Positions 1 to 10,984 of a stretch of DNA of 64,000 nt are shown here, one piece after another (the first letter of the stretch is position 1; each line of letters opens with the position of its first letter). Below the pieces are notes generated by a model. The model had not been told where the DNA came from, searched no databases, and saw nothing but the letters and a program-made list of their open reading frames with translations. The DNA lies in contig CM022299.1 of assembly GCA_011799875.1 (NCBI GenBank), positions 349,910,526 through 349,974,525 of the forward strand, written 5' to 3'. Origin of the DNA: Thinopyrum elongatum (taxonomy: Eukaryota; Streptophyta; Magnoliopsida; Poales; Poaceae). A program made the position numbers and the translations under genes.

Positions 1-600
1 GTCATCGTGGAGCCCCTGGCGCGTCATGGATAAGCACTTTAGCAGGCGAAGACCACCTTTCGTCAGGATAAGCACCGACGCCTGTCCCCCCTTCAAAATT
101 GCCACCCTGTGGTAACCCTTTCCCGCTCATATTTTCGGGGAAGAGGCCCAAGGCACCTATATAAGGGCAGCGTGGCCGCCGCAGAAGGAGAGCGAATCTG
201 ATCTGATCGAACCCAAGGGTTCCGGCTCATCTTGTAGCTCCATGTGCACTGTCCACAAGGAAATACAACCAAGCAGGAGTAGGGTTTTACACCGCACGGT
301 GGCCCAAACCTGGGTAGCTTGTTGTGTCCTCCCTGCGCCTAGCTCGTAGCCTCGTAGATGCAACCCAAGCCCCCAGAGCTCAAACCAAGGTTTTGGAGGA
401 TTTCTCGTGGCTCAGAATCAATCCCCCGACAAATACTTGGTCTTGAGTCGGTCTCATGATTGGAGACGCCTTAATATAATCCTTCCAATTCTGATCTTGG
501 GACCACGAACATATCCTTCTCCATCTCATATAGGCGATGAACTCCTTCTTACCTGCACCCTAGTGCCAAGGGCAGAAGTAGGCCCTATTATTGGGGGGCC
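1..600 (+). repeat. LTR-like remnant with TATA box
   Basis: This stretch reads like the promoter-to-end part of a plant LTR. It has a TATA box (TATATAA at 158-164), followed about 100 bases later by a pyrimidine/adenine-rich leader of the kind seen in Triticeae LTR transcripts (a 'gtagggttttacaccgc' segment near 279-295). I could not find its start, its exact 3' end or a partner LTR. It may equally be the leader of a decayed element that continues left of the window. No long reading frame in it is convincing. Confidence 0.35.
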
Positions 601-636
601 TTCTTAACAGTCATGGGCTAGAGCGAATTTGACGGT

Positions 637-1113
637 ATGGCCGATCGTGGTGCGGTACGGGAAATCCCCACTGCCTGTGATAGCCATCATCATGCGCCTT
701 CTCCCACACATCCAATCGAGCGCATCGCCACAACCACCATGCTCCGCCACTAAGCTCGCCGCCGTCTAGCACCGACTCATGCCTCACCGTGTGCTCATGT
801 GCCACCGGCGACTTCTGCATGGCGAGGTGTTTCTGCCTGTTCCCTTGTCAATTGTTCCCTGTCATCGTGTGCCTCCTCCTACGCCAGTTGTGACACCCAT
901 TGAGTGCTTGACGTTATGTTGCACTTACTAGGCTTCTCATCTGACTCTTAGGAAGAGCCAGAGTTGCAGCCATGGGGACGCGTAGAGCGCAGGTTAGAAC
1001 TCAAGGTGGACGAGGATGAGGAGTTGAACGAAGCTGTAGGGGGCTTGTTGGCGTCGATACGCACTGTCGAGACCGGTCATAGGGAAATCAAGGAGTTATT
1101 TGAGTGGATTTGA
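637..1113 (+). pseudogene. Decayed coding remnant, possibly retrotransposon gag-like
   Basis: An ATG at 637 opens a 38-codon frame ending in TAA at 751-753, and codon-like sequence continues past that stop. A second coding-looking stretch, rich in Glu, Leu and Arg, runs from about 955 to a TGA at 1111-1113. A possible splice acceptor (cttag) lies just before it. I recognise no domain. Its position after an LTR-like promoter suggests a retrotransposon-derived protein, but that is inference. The sequence is cut at 1120-1122 by CACTA-1 and resumes at 13295. Confidence 0.3.
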
Positions 1114-1119
1114 CGCTGA

Positions 1120-1122
1120 CAT
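1120..1122. other. CACTA-1 target site duplication (left, CAT)
   Basis: CAT sits directly before CACTGGTACAG and is repeated as CAT at 13295-13297 directly after the right terminus. The matching 3-bp copies fix both ends of the element. Confidence 0.88.
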
Positions 1123-1369
1123 CACTGGTACAGCGAGGTGCTATACAAGCGGTTTTTAACCCCTTTCCGCGACGGCGTTCTGAACCGTCGCCAAGTGAGT
1201 GACTGCGATAGGGGGGTCCTTCCCACACGACCAAGAAACCATCGGGGATAGGCCCTCCTGGTACACACGCTCAGCAAAATGAGGTCATGTGCGACGGGCG
1301 AGCGATCAAATATGGTTATACGTACAGTTGTGCTAAAAAATACAATTATATAGGCCAAATTGTTTCCAG

Positions 1370-1610
1370 TCGTAAGTACATCCCACACAGTCAGTCCCGG
1401 CTAAACATTTCTGTTCGTATGTACATTCCACACTGTCAATCCAAGGAATATGTTTCCGTTAGTATGTACATCCCACACAGTTAATCCAAGAAGTACGTTT
1501 CCGTTCGTATATACATCCCACACAGTCACTCCAAGGAAAATGTTTCTGTTCGCAGGTACATCACACACAATTTTCCCCATTAAATCGTTTGTGATAGCGT
1601 CGCCATTGCA
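1370..1610 (+). repeat. Left subterminal tandem repeats of CACTA-1
   Basis: Five copies of a degenerate unit of about 46 bp occur. Each contains 'gtacatcccacacagt' followed by a 'tttctgttcg'-type segment; copies begin near 1375, 1421, 1465, 1511 and 1556. Further single 'cacacacggt' and 'gcaaacggt' motifs follow near 1654 and 1742. Arrays of this kind next to CACTA termini usually bind the element's own transposition protein; the function here is inferred. Confidence 0.75.
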
Positions 1611-1742
1611 CACGATATTAAAAAAAATATCGTTTGCGTTATTGAATGCATCACACACGGTCCGTAGAAGAAACTGTGTGGCAAAGGTTGTCCATCACAC
1701 ACACTTTTTATGTGGTAAACTATTGCGCAAGGTGGCCTAACG

Positions 1743-2100
1743 CAAACGGTTTTCAAGAGGATGTCGTGTGTGATTGTTCATTGATCCAACATGGTTTATT
1801 CCTAGAAACTGTGTGTGTTGCCTAAGGCCATTGCCCATGGTGTTTTCTCAATAACCTTTTGCAATAGAAAAATAGCAGGCTAATTGGCCATTAGCAGGCT
1901 AATTGCCCTATTATTAATAATCCATTTATTAATCTAACTGACATTTCATATTAAGCACACAATATATTTCATTTTCATATTAAGGAAGCAGGATTTCATA
2001 ATTCAAATACGTCCGAGTACAACATCATATAGCTTCGGCACTCAGCTACCCCATTACACAATTGCACCAGGACCAAGTTTCACATGCAACATCTATAACC
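1743..2100. other. AT-rich segment of CACTA-1 without recognised feature
   Basis: Between the left subterminal repeats and the B3-like exons I see only AT-rich sequence. It includes two nearby copies of 'agcaggctaattg' around 1876-1903. It may be the 3' flank of the minus-strand B3-like gene. Confidence 0.4.
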
Positions 2101-2114
2101 TTTTGAAATTAGCA

Positions 2115-2643
2115 TCATAGACGGTACATAGACAGATGGATCTCATCTGGAAAACTGCTGAAGCGAAAGGCAAATATTGAGCCTTCATTGATATTGAAGG
2201 TCTTTGCAACTTTAGGCCAGTGCCTGTCCATCCTTCGTCTTCAGGAACACTTAAATATTGAACCATGGGTGTTGTATGAATACCTTCCTCGCCTCCTGAC
2301 CATATAGGTGGTTTGAGAGGTAATCATCAGTGAACTGCTTCGAAAAGGCCTGAAAACAAGGATATGCATAAATATCTTCTCTATATTTGAAATGGCGCAA
2401 AGGAATTAAAAAGACAAGGTATAACAGTTAGTACCATCCTGTAGTGAACTGGTGTCTTCTTATTGTGCAGACAAAGATCTTGTTGGTTTTTGTCGCTAAT
2501 TTCTTTATCGTAACAAACTTTCTGAGTTTCTTGACTTGACTGATATTCATGGACAACTCATTTCCACATATGCAAAAAGGGCCAAACAGTGGGTCAAAAC
2601 CTCTGACAGCAGGACCTACATGTGCAAGACCAAATTGTTAAAA
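2115..2643 (-). pseudogene. B3 DNA-binding-domain-like gene fragment, CACTA-1 cargo
   Basis: Two minus-strand exon-like blocks read as parts of a plant B3 domain. Block 2643 to about 2435 ends with 'NKIFVCTIRRHQF', the usual opening strand of a B3 fold. Block 2349-2115 begins 'AFSKQFTDDYL' and ends 'INEGSIFAFRFSSFPDEIHLSMYRL' in shortened form, matching the C-terminal 'W..V......GS.FAFRF' part. A polypyrimidine tract and AG precede the second block, but the donor is not resolved. B3 proteins bind DNA in the nucleus as plant transcription regulators. The copy is broken: an in-frame stop follows 'HPWFNI' and a frameshift separates the halves of the second block. The family call rests on motif recognition only. 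Confidence 0.55.
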
Positions 2644-2767
2644 ACCTAATATTTAAAAACAAGAAGTGGAAAGGTGTGTTATTAACTGCAACAGGCCTAA
2701 TATTTAAAAACAAGTAAACATAGTCATTCAAACTTATATTGTGCAGGTCTAACTACACTAGTTATTA

Positions 2768-3220
2768 GCCCTGTTTGGATCCATGGGTTAGAGTTAGTTT
2801 GAGCTAGTTTGGGCTCAAATAGCCCTAAAGTATCCAAACATGATGGCTAGTTTGAGCTAGTTGCGTCAAACCCACCAAAAACAACTATCCCACCCAAGAG
2901 GTGCTGATTGGGGTTAGTTCTCCTAGTGCATTTATTATCAATCTAACACTGTCATCCAAACACCTCTTTGGCTAGAGTTAGTTCAGGGTTAGTCATTGTT
3001 GAGTATCATTGTTATTTAGTAAACGTAGGATAGCGTAGGATTTATTCTACCTTGACTTGTACTCCAAGATGACCATGTACTCATATATATATATATATGC
3101 CCACGAGGCTCAAGCAATACAATCAACTATTCCACCAATCTCTCTCTCTCTCCCTTTTAACTGTCATGAGCTAGAAACTAACTCTAACCTCTAGCTAAGT
3201 TAGAGTATCCAAACAGTGCC
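2768..3220. mobile_element. MITE-like foldback element in CACTA-1
   Basis: The ends are inverted: 'gccctgtttggat' at 2768-2780 and 'atccaaacagtgcc' at 3207-3220. The interior is also palindromic, with 'agagttagttt' facing 'aaactaactct'. No coding capacity. The terminal 'ccctgtttgga' motif is common among small grass DNA transposons. I could not identify a clean target duplication, so the superfamily stays open. A small LTR insertion at 2997-3162 interrupts it. Confidence 0.6.
2997..3162 (+). mobile_element. Tiny solo-LTR-like insertion (166 bp) in the MITE
   Basis: A 166-bp block starting TGTTGAGTATC interrupts the MITE and is flanked by the 5-bp direct repeat GTCAT (2992-2996 and 3163-3167). 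It contains a (TA)n run and a CT-rich 3' part, as in small LTRs of TRIM type. The right end reads ...TTTTAACT rather than the usual ...CA, so either the terminus has mutated or the boundary is off by a few bases. Removing it makes the foldback MITE continuous. Confidence 0.5.
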
Positions 3221-3253
3221 ATTGTTAAATCAAATAGAAAGGCGTGTTAAATA

Positions 3254-3509
3254 CTCCCTCCGGTCCTTTTTACTCTGCATATAAGAATTGTCTGAAGTCA
3301 AACTTCATAAAGTTTGACCTTATTTATATGAAAAAATATCAACATCTACCATGCTAAAGTTATACAATATGAAAATTTAAGTCATGACACATGTACTGAT
3401 ATTTATTTCATATTGTGAATGTTGGTATTTTGTTCTATAAAGTTGGTCAAACTTTATGAGGCTTGACTTTAGAAAATCTTATATGCGAACTAAAAATATT
3501 CGGAGGGAG
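3254..3509. mobile_element. Stowaway/Mariner-type MITE (256 bp)
   Basis: The element begins CTCCCTCCGGTCC and ends ...CGGAGGGAG, with a TA target duplication at 3252-3253 and 3510-3511. Internal arms are also inverted ('gtcaaacttcataaagtttgacc' against 'ggtcaaactttatgaggcttgac', each only partly perfect). No coding capacity. The CTCCCTCC terminus plus TA duplication is diagnostic of grass Stowaway-like MITEs. Confidence 0.88.
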
Positions 3510-3821
3510 TACAACATGCTTAACAGCAACCAAATATAGCCATTCATAGAGCTATTGTTAAATTTGGTATTGATGAAATTGAACTGCATAGTTCATACTA
3601 GCACATATAGAACATCACACTATTAATAGCTGAAATAAACAAGGCATACTACGAACAACCAAAGATGGCAATTGAAACTGGACATATGCTAACTACAAAC
3701 AACCGAACAACCATAAACCATAGAAATAAACAAGGCGTAATGCAAACAACCAAATATAGCAATAAATACTGGACAGGTTCTCACTACAAAAGGGGTTCGA
3801 GAAAACAGATCATGGGTTTCC

Positions 3822-4349
3822 TCACTTGTCACAAATTGGCTCCTCCTCGTGGTCGTCGTCGATGAGGTCTGACTTGCCAGCTGAGGATCCCAAGCCAGCG
3901 TCGCAGAACGTGTCCTTCAGAAATGACAAAAGGGGCTCCATGGTGATGAAGGATGGTAAATTGTTCATAACGAGCCGCAGGAGATCAGCGGCAGGGCCAT
4001 CGATGAGATTGACGGCTGTCGAACCCGAAGGGTTGGGGGTGGGCAACTTAACCTGTGACATAACCCGCATCAAGCCGTCGGTGTCGATGACCTCGATGTC
4101 GTAGCCGGAGATCGCGACATGCTAGAATACTCTAGCCCACTGATTGAAAGGCTCAATCCAGGTCCAGTCATCATCGTCAGCTTCCTCGGCGGCCACCTCG
4201 CTGATGTCGGGCGAAGAGGCCACGGTAAAGCTCTTTTGGGCCATTCGCTCCTCGAGCTCCCCGGGAAGCGTAGCCGGGCTTAGGCTGCGATGCTCTGGAG
4301 TGGGGGAGGGGTGGGGATGGGGATCTCTGGGAAACGGGGCGTTTCGCAT
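3822..4349 (-). pseudogene. Small acidic-protein gene with in-frame stop, CACTA-1 cargo
   Basis: One minus-strand frame runs from 4349 to 3822, broken only by a TAG at 4122-4124. A likely start is the Met at 4244 (MAQKSF...). The upstream part has an Asp/Glu cluster followed by 'DDDDWTWIEPFNQW'. The downstream part contains a Leu-rich 'LLRLVMNNLPSF' segment and an acidic tail ending 'EEEPICDK'. I do not recognise the family. It lies upstream of the B3-like exons on the same strand and could be the first exon of that gene, but no splice chain proves it. The upstream flank (4465-4560) is GT-rich. Confidence 0.45.
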
Positions 4350-4599
4350 GCGTCATCTAAGAAACTCAGGGCGGCGAGGGTATGTATATTGGTGGGTAAA
4401 CTGCACGGGCAAACCGGCAGAGGTTGACGATGGAAGCGGCGCGACGGCGGCGGCGGCGACCTAGCTAGGTTTGGAGCGAGGGAGGGGTGGTGCGTATGTG
4501 TGTGAGTGGGGGATTTGGGGTGAGCGAAGGATTTGGGGTGTGTGTGTGGAGGGGGTCCAAGGTGGTGTTTGAGGAAATGCCGCGGGTACTGAAAATTAT

Positions 4600-4900
4600 A
4601 CTAGGCGGGAGTAAAATGGCGGGGCTACCGAAAATTTGGATCAATGGATTGAAGCAGAGCGGGGCGGGAGTAACGAACATCACACACGGTTAAAACATAA
4701 TAATCGTGTGCTATCAAATAGAAAAATACTCCAGCCGAGCAGATATTTTTGAGATTGTAAGGGATGCTGGCGGGAGTAAAATGCCGGGGCTACTGAAAAT
4801 TTGGATCTACTGATTGAAGCAGAGCGGGAGTAACAGACATCGCACGCGGTCCAGACATACTAATCGTGTGCTATCAAACAGAAAAACCATCTACACGGGT
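4600..4900. repeat. Two-copy tandem repeat (~165 bp) with subterminal-type motifs
   Basis: Two adjacent copies share 'cgggagtaaaatg', 'gaaaatttggatc', 'gattgaagcagagcgg' and 'atcgtgtgctatcaaa'. Each copy holds one 'catcacacacggt'- or 'catcgcacgcggt'-type motif (4678 and 4838), the same motif found at the element's termini. A further 'atcgcaaacggt' lies at about 5048. Confidence 0.7.
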
Positions 4901-5099
4901 AGATATTTTCGAGATTGCGAGGGAGTAAATATTTTCGAGAGGGGGAGGGAAGCCTCGTGGAGCCCAATCTACTATGATCATGTGGGTGACAGGGGCAGGG
5001 GCTCGGCACACGGGTAGTCCTAGGTAACCGTGTCTGTTTCGTACCCGATCGCAAACGGTTGTTGTGTCCGACTCATCTGCAGTTTATAAATTTGGCCAA

Positions 5100-7440
5100 A
5101 AAAACGCGGGAAAGAGTCAGAACACGAACGCACTTGCATGTGGACCAAATATATGTATGAAAAGGGTGATTTGATGTTCAAATACCCAATGCACAACTTT
5201 GATGTGGCACCTGTCGCACAAAGCGCATGTTATTATTACTAGCCCCCCCCCCCCAACAAACACACACACACACTTCGTGTTGTTGGGAGGGGAATCCTAG
5301 CTATGAACGCATGCCCCCAAATAGCTAGGTCTGACATCTCACCCTACCGTAACACAAAACCGAAAGGAGCACATCATGGTCAACCCCCCTCCCCCCTTTG
5401 CTTCCCATCAAATGTGGACCGTGTGCGGGCCCACAGATGTGTTCTTCTGGCATTAGATGGGTGAGACAACATACGAACAACACCTGCGGGTGGCCCGATG
5501 TGTGTGTGTGTGTGAAATTGATGTGGTATGATATTTAAATAACCAAATCACAAGTTTGATGTGGCACATGTGCATCACAAATTAACCGGACATCCTCGAC
5601 TCCACGGAGGTTCATCTAGTACGAAGTAGTACTTTGCCCCCCCCCCCCCCCCCACAGAAACACTTTGAGTCGGTGGGAGGGGGCATCTCACCAAGGCGTA
5701 TTGTAAGACTGACCAAGAAGAATCACCACCTTGGTCGTATAAGCTCTCTTGTTTGTTGGGTCAAAGTCATGCATTGACGTTCCAGATGCGGCCCCGCAAA
5801 ATAGGCTAGCTTGTCGCCGATAACCACGCGAGGGATTGCCTGAAGACAACCACTGTGTGCATGTGGCCCAACATAAAGTGTCATGTGGTGTTTGAATATA
5901 CCCAATGCACAACTTTGATGTGGTAGCGTGATTTTGGAACCGGAAATTCCCCACACGGAGTGAGGGTTCACGACGCGTGTATACTATATATATAGGGATT
6001 CATGTGTATGCGAGCCCTCGAACTTAGGTCTCGAATCTCACCATGATCGACGTACGATTATACGGTAACGCGAACCAAGAGAAGAAGAATCCACATTGGT
6101 AACCTCTCTCGCATTGTTGGTCGAAGTGATGGATGTCCACGCGGGCCCAAGAATATATAGGCCGTCGATGATAACCAAGCGAGGGAGAGTTTCCAAAGAC
6201 AACCACTGCATGTATGTGCCCCAAACATATGTATGGACATGGGTGATGCATGCATATATGTTTGACTACCAAAAGCACAACATTTTGATGTGGCGCATGC
6301 ATGCGTCGAAAATCGCAGTCCCCACAAAGATCTGGTTCATGACGCATCGCGTGCTCACCCCCCCCCCCCCCCCCCCCCCCCCACTTCGACCCGGTGGGAG
6401 GGATTCGTGTGTACACATGCGCGTGAAGTATAGTTGCATGTACCAAACCGTATAAGACAAACCAAAATTTAATCCCCTCCTAATTATAAGTCAAATTAAC
6501 CTCTATCGCTGTCGGTCGAAGTGATTGAGCAAGCGGGCACACAGAGATGGACGAAGCATCTCGCCAATAACCCCGTGAGGGAGTGCTAGAGCACAACCGA
6601 CATCGCTTGCTTGTGGGCCAAACACATGTATGGAGATGTGTGGTTGTGATGTTTGAATACCTAATATATATGCAGAACTTTGATGTGGCACTTGCCTCGG
6701 AAACCTTTAAGTCCCCCACACGAACCGAGGTTCATGACACGTAGTATATATATGTTGCCCCCTTCCCTCTTTGACGCGTAATATATACTCCTACGTACCG
6801 TAACACAACCCGAAAATAATACTCCTTGTTCATGAAATTACCTTTCTCGTTGTGTCATATATTAGATGGACGACGACCTCGCGGGCCCATGGAGGGAAGA
6901 GTCACAGGCGAATGAGTGACAACCATCGTCTACACGTGGCCCAATGTGTTGGTGATGTTTTTAATACCCAATATGCACAACTTCTTTGCGGCACCTGCCT
7001 CAGAAACCGAAAAGTCCCCACACGGAGCGAGATCGATTCATGACGTGTGTGTAGTATGTGCTGCCCCGGCCCCCTCCTCCCCTCTTTGACGCGTACTATA
7101 TACTCCTACCGCAACACAACCCAAAAAGAAACCTCCTTGCTGGGTCAAAGTGATGGAGGACAACCTCGCGGGCCCACGGATGGAAGCATCGCACGCGAGT
7201 GAGTGTCCTATATGACGCGTAGTTTTGCCCCCGGCCACCCTCTTCAATGCGTACTATATATATACTCCTACCGTACGTATGACAAAAACCAAAAAATGAC
7301 CATCCTTGTTGGTCAAATTAACCTCTCTCATCGCATGTCATAGTGCTGGAGGTGACCTCGCGGGCCCACACGAGTGAGTGTCCTAGGACCACCGCGTGCA
7401 TGTGGCCCAAAGATGCATATGCCAAACTTTTTCTGCAGCG
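5100..7440. repeat. Degenerate ~360-bp tandem array inside CACTA-1
   Basis: A diverged unit recurs about seven times. It is recognised by a 'cacaactttgatgtggca' core near 5193, 5548, 5908, 6275, 6672, 6976 and (weakest) 7405, and by 'cgcgggcccac' and 'taccgtaacacaa' motifs in fixed order. Spacings are about 300-445 bp. Long poly-C runs occur at 5241-5254, 5637-5654 and 6358-6382. No coding frame is conserved between units. The last unit also lies at the right end of CACTA-2 (49560-49790, inverted), so the array belongs to the element family. Confidence 0.7.
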
Positions 7441-8240
7441 AACATGCGACCAAAGGAGTTTAGTGTTGAAAATTGAAAAAAACTAGATAGCATTTGTCCG
7501 TTTTTATACATTGGTTGATTTCCCAGGGATTTAAATGTGCAAAAATCAAATTTGATCTACACGAGACCCGTGATAGTGCACGAAAATGGATTGCAAAATC
7601 ATATGTGTACGTGACCCTGGGTGCATGTTTAATCCCCATGCAAGAAATTTCTAACATTGAGAATCTTGATTTTAAAATCCAATAAATCCAAAACTAAGTT
7701 GAAATTCATGAAACTTATCGTGGTGTCATATGGACACCAATAGACTGTGATATTATTATTTTTTCAAATTTGAGACAAGTTTTGATATAATCTTCTTACA
7801 TACAGGAAATTATAAATAATTATCAACCAATATCGCAAACGAACTATTTTATTCGAACTGTGTGCGTTAGACCAACAATGTAAGTGTCGTGCTTCGGTTA
7901 AGCAATAAAGCGGCAGAATTAATCATCAAAAAGAAAAAAATCAATATAATACGTGTCGCGCACGCGTCCCGTGTGTCGTACGAGCATGCGTGAGTTGAGG
8001 AGACTCATGCTAGCAGGCAGACCGGGAGGCCGAGGCATGCGCGTGTTCGCTACGCACTCACCGTGGGGTATGCTAGTAGCTGTGTGAAATGACGGTAGGC
8101 GTGCCAGCAGTCCGCTGTGCAGGCTCACCGGGAGGCGAGCCAGCCCTTTGACCACCGCCCACCTCGCTCCCACTGCTCCATATTAATGGCGCGCCCGATC
8201 CGCTTGTCATACTAGGCGCCCGCACACCCCGTCCACAGTT
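7441..8240. other. Spacer of CACTA-1 with subterminal-type motif
   Basis: This AT-rich then GC-rich spacer has an inverted counterpart in CACTA-2 (48790-49560). An 'atatcgcaaacg' and an 'actgtgtgcgttag' motif lie at about 7841-7870, just before the next cargo module. The GC-rich part near 8000-8200 could be the promoter of the following gene; no TATA box stands out. Confidence 0.5.
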
Positions 8241-8245
8241 GTCAC

Positions 8246-8866
8246 AGCCGCATCGAGTGTATTAGGATTTTGCCGAAGCGCACCATCGGTGGGAGTGGCG
8301 ACGCCGGGGCTGGTGAAGCACCTGCACAATGCATGAAGCTGGGCGCAGAGGTTGCTGTCACCGCCGACGAGGTCTCGCGCGGGCAGCAGCGCGACCTTGA
8401 CTTCGTTGCCGTCGTCGTGCCTCCCCAGCCGGAGGTCCACAGCTACACCGGCAATGACTCCGACTCCGACGGAAAACCGGTTAGTCCCCCCCCCCTTGTT
8501 GGGAACAGAAACCCTTGGTTATGTTCACCTAGTTCATGAAATCAGAGTAAGATTCGTTAGATCCGTGTAGTGTATTGATTGTTTGAATGGTATCTATGGT
8601 TAGTGATTAATTGTTTGTTCTGTATAAATCATTTTTTGCTAATAATCCGACTAGGGTTAGCGTGCGTGCTAATAATTCGTAGCCAGATCTTGAGAATTGA
8701 TTTTGAATGTCCTACATATATGTTTGTGCCCTTTTTTTCTTCCAGGTCTTGAGAATTGATTTTGAATGTCCTACATGTATGTTTCTGCCTTTTTTTCCAG
8801 ATTGCTATGTACACAGATGAGGCTCCGGCCAGCGGAAACGACATACGCTGTATCTTCCCGCCTTGA
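8246..8866 (+). pseudogene. Asp/Ser-rich small gene, CACTA-1 copy
   Basis: A first exon-like block encodes a Gly/Ala-rich start ('GGSGDAGAGEAP'), a central 'QQRDLDFVAVVVPPQPE' and an acidic 'GNDSDSDGKP' tail, then a plausible donor (GGTTAGT near 8481). After an intron-like AT-rich stretch, a short second exon reads 'MYTDEAPASG' and ends at TGA 8864-8866. I do not recognise the family. The ATG that opens the CACTA-2 copy is not present here (ATC), and exon 2 is shortened by a deletion of about 375 bp relative to CACTA-2 (48183 to 47808). The shared acidic and Pro-rich sequence suggests a regulatory or linker protein, but nothing more can be said. Confidence 0.4.
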
Positions 8867-9206
8867 TTTATTTTACAGAGGCAACATGCAACTGTGCTAA
8901 ACATATGAAATTAATCAGGGTTTGTTTCGCCTTTTTATACATTGATTTTCCTAGGCATTTTTAACAAATAGCCGCCATGTTACTATCGCAAACGGTCGTA
9001 TTAGTCCAACCGTGGGTGTTCAACTAACCATTTACTACCGCAGGCAGCTGTTTGATTAGATGGGACGAATGTGAGCAGTCCACCGCGCACGCTGCAATTT
9101 ATTGCTGGTTTTGGACTTTTGTTTCAGCCGCCTCGGGAAGGTACGTAGAACAGTCCTCCGTTCTCATCTACAAGAACCGCCACCGAGGATCGCCGCCTGC
9201 TGCGCG
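8867..9206. other. Inter-module spacer with subterminal motif
   Basis: 'actatcgcaaacggtcg' (8981-8997) and 'caaccgtgggtg' mark the junction between the Asp/Ser-rich gene and the F-box gene. The rest is the presumed leader of the F-box gene. The same motif sits at the same junction in CACTA-2 (about 47630-47660). Confidence 0.5.
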
Positions 9207-10984
9207 ATGGAGGACGAGCCGGCCAACAAGCGGGGGCGGGTCGAGCCAGAACCGCAAGAGCCTCCGGCGAACGTGGACTTCATCAGCAGCCTCCCCGACG
9301 AGATGTTGGTAACCATCATATCCCACCCCCCCCCCCCCCAATCAAATATGGCATGCAGACCACTGTCCTCTCGTAGCGGTGGCGCCCCCTCTGGCACACC
9401 ACCCCCTGGACATCATCGTCGACCACGGGTTCTGCAGCGGGGAGCAGCAACACCTGGACGCATTGTCCCACGTCCTCGCCACACACCACCCCCTTGCTAT
9501 CAGCAGGCTCAATCCCCACAACAAGACCGAACCCAAGTTGCACTACTGGTTCCTATCCCCAGCCTTGGATTGGCTCGAGGAGCTCAGCCTTCATGCTAGA
9601 CGTCCTTGCTCGCTGCCACCGTCCGTGCTCCGACTCGCGCCCACGCTGTGCCGCGCTACATTCAGGCGGTGCATTTTCCCCCGGATCAATGCCGCGCGCG
9701 CTCTTCATCTCCCTAAACTTAAGCACCTCAAGCTCATTGCCGTCCGCATCTCGAAGGAGGATTTGGAGTACCTGCTCATCGGCTGTACAACGCTCGAGTA
9801 CCTTCGTCTTCATGCGATGGATGGGCTCAGTAGCCTCCACATCACCTCGATGAATGTCCGTGCGATTTATGTGCATTGCTGGCGCTGCCCAAGGCTGTCA
9901 GTTGAGGTGTTTCACGATATTGTCATTGAGAATGCGCCTTTCCTCGAGAGATTGTATGTACTTGATAAATTAGGTCCAGAAAGAATCAAGGTCATTCACG
10001 CACCGAAATTGACAATGTTGGGCTATTCGTGTGCTGAATTCAACGAACTTGTTACTGGATCATTATCCGTTCAGGTACAACAGTCTTCTTCTTCTCCTTC
10101 TTATATATTATTGGACAGCACATTTTATCTAATTGTTGTTGATCTATATCTTCTCCTGTCATCCAGAAAATGATTCCCACAAGCTTGACCCGGCCTCTGC
10201 GCACAGTGAAGATCTTGGCACTACAATCTGTCGGCCCCAATCTGGATGAAGTTGTTAGATTCCTTAGATGCTTTCCTTGCACGGAGAAGCTATACATCGA
10301 GGTGATGCTCCTTTCCTGTTAATTGTTAACCACAACGAAGCTCAATTTTTTGTTACTTTTTACCCATGATTACATTGAGAGGATTTCAATACATATATTT
10401 TTTGAGATGCTAGTGTTGTACGCGTTTTATTCCTTCGCCCGACATGCTTTCGTGATAAAAGTTTATCATGACAGATTGAAGGTGGCATTTCACTCTTTTT
10501 GTGTATTTTAGAAATCCTACAAATCAAAGAGGCCTGAAGTGTTCAAATCTGCAGCTATGCACTAATATGTTGTCTTCGTTTGCAGATACTAGCAGGCCCG
10601 AAAGTAGAAAATGTTGGGGAATATAACAATCCCATTGAATGCCTTGATATTCATCTCACAGAACTTACTTTTTAGGAGTATCGAGGCACCACACCAGAAA
10701 TTAAATTCGCTAGGTTCTTTGTTGAGAAAGCAAGGTTGCTCAAGGTAATGAGGTTTGCCCTATATTTACTGCGCGGAAGTGAATGGATTGCTAAAGAGCG
10801 CAGGCGTCTACAGCTGAACGGAAAAGGCTTTGCACAAGCTGAATTTCAGTTTGTAACTTCATTTGACAGATTATTCAGAACTCACTGTATCGAGCTGCTA
10901 TATGACTTCTCGGTGGCCGATCCTTTCGCGGAAATAATGCATGAAAAAGATTCTGAAGAAGATGAATTTTATGTGTCTGAATAG
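9207..10984 (+). pseudogene. F-box/LRR/FBD gene, CACTA-1 copy
   Basis: Three exons fit: 9207-10074, 10167-10301 and 10586-10984, with GT donors and AG acceptors. Exon 1 starts with a short basic leader, then an F-box ('SLPDEMLVTII'), then leucine-rich segments ('ALHLPKLKHLKLI', 'LEYLRLHAMDGL'). Exon 3 carries an FBD-type C-terminus ('FARFFVEKARLLKVMRF') and ends 'DEFYVSE'. F-box/FBD proteins act as substrate receptors of SCF ubiquitin ligases. This copy is broken in two places. A poly-C run at about 9326-9339 replaces the end of the F-box and shifts the frame, and a TAG at 10673-10675 stops exon 3. CACTA-2 lacks both lesions. Confidence 0.8.

Noticed and set aside
5241..6382. Poly-C runs considered as assembly gaps or G-quadruplex elements
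   Set aside because: They recur at similar places in the ~360-bp repeat units, so they belong to the repeat. Isolated G/C homopolymers alone do not support a function.
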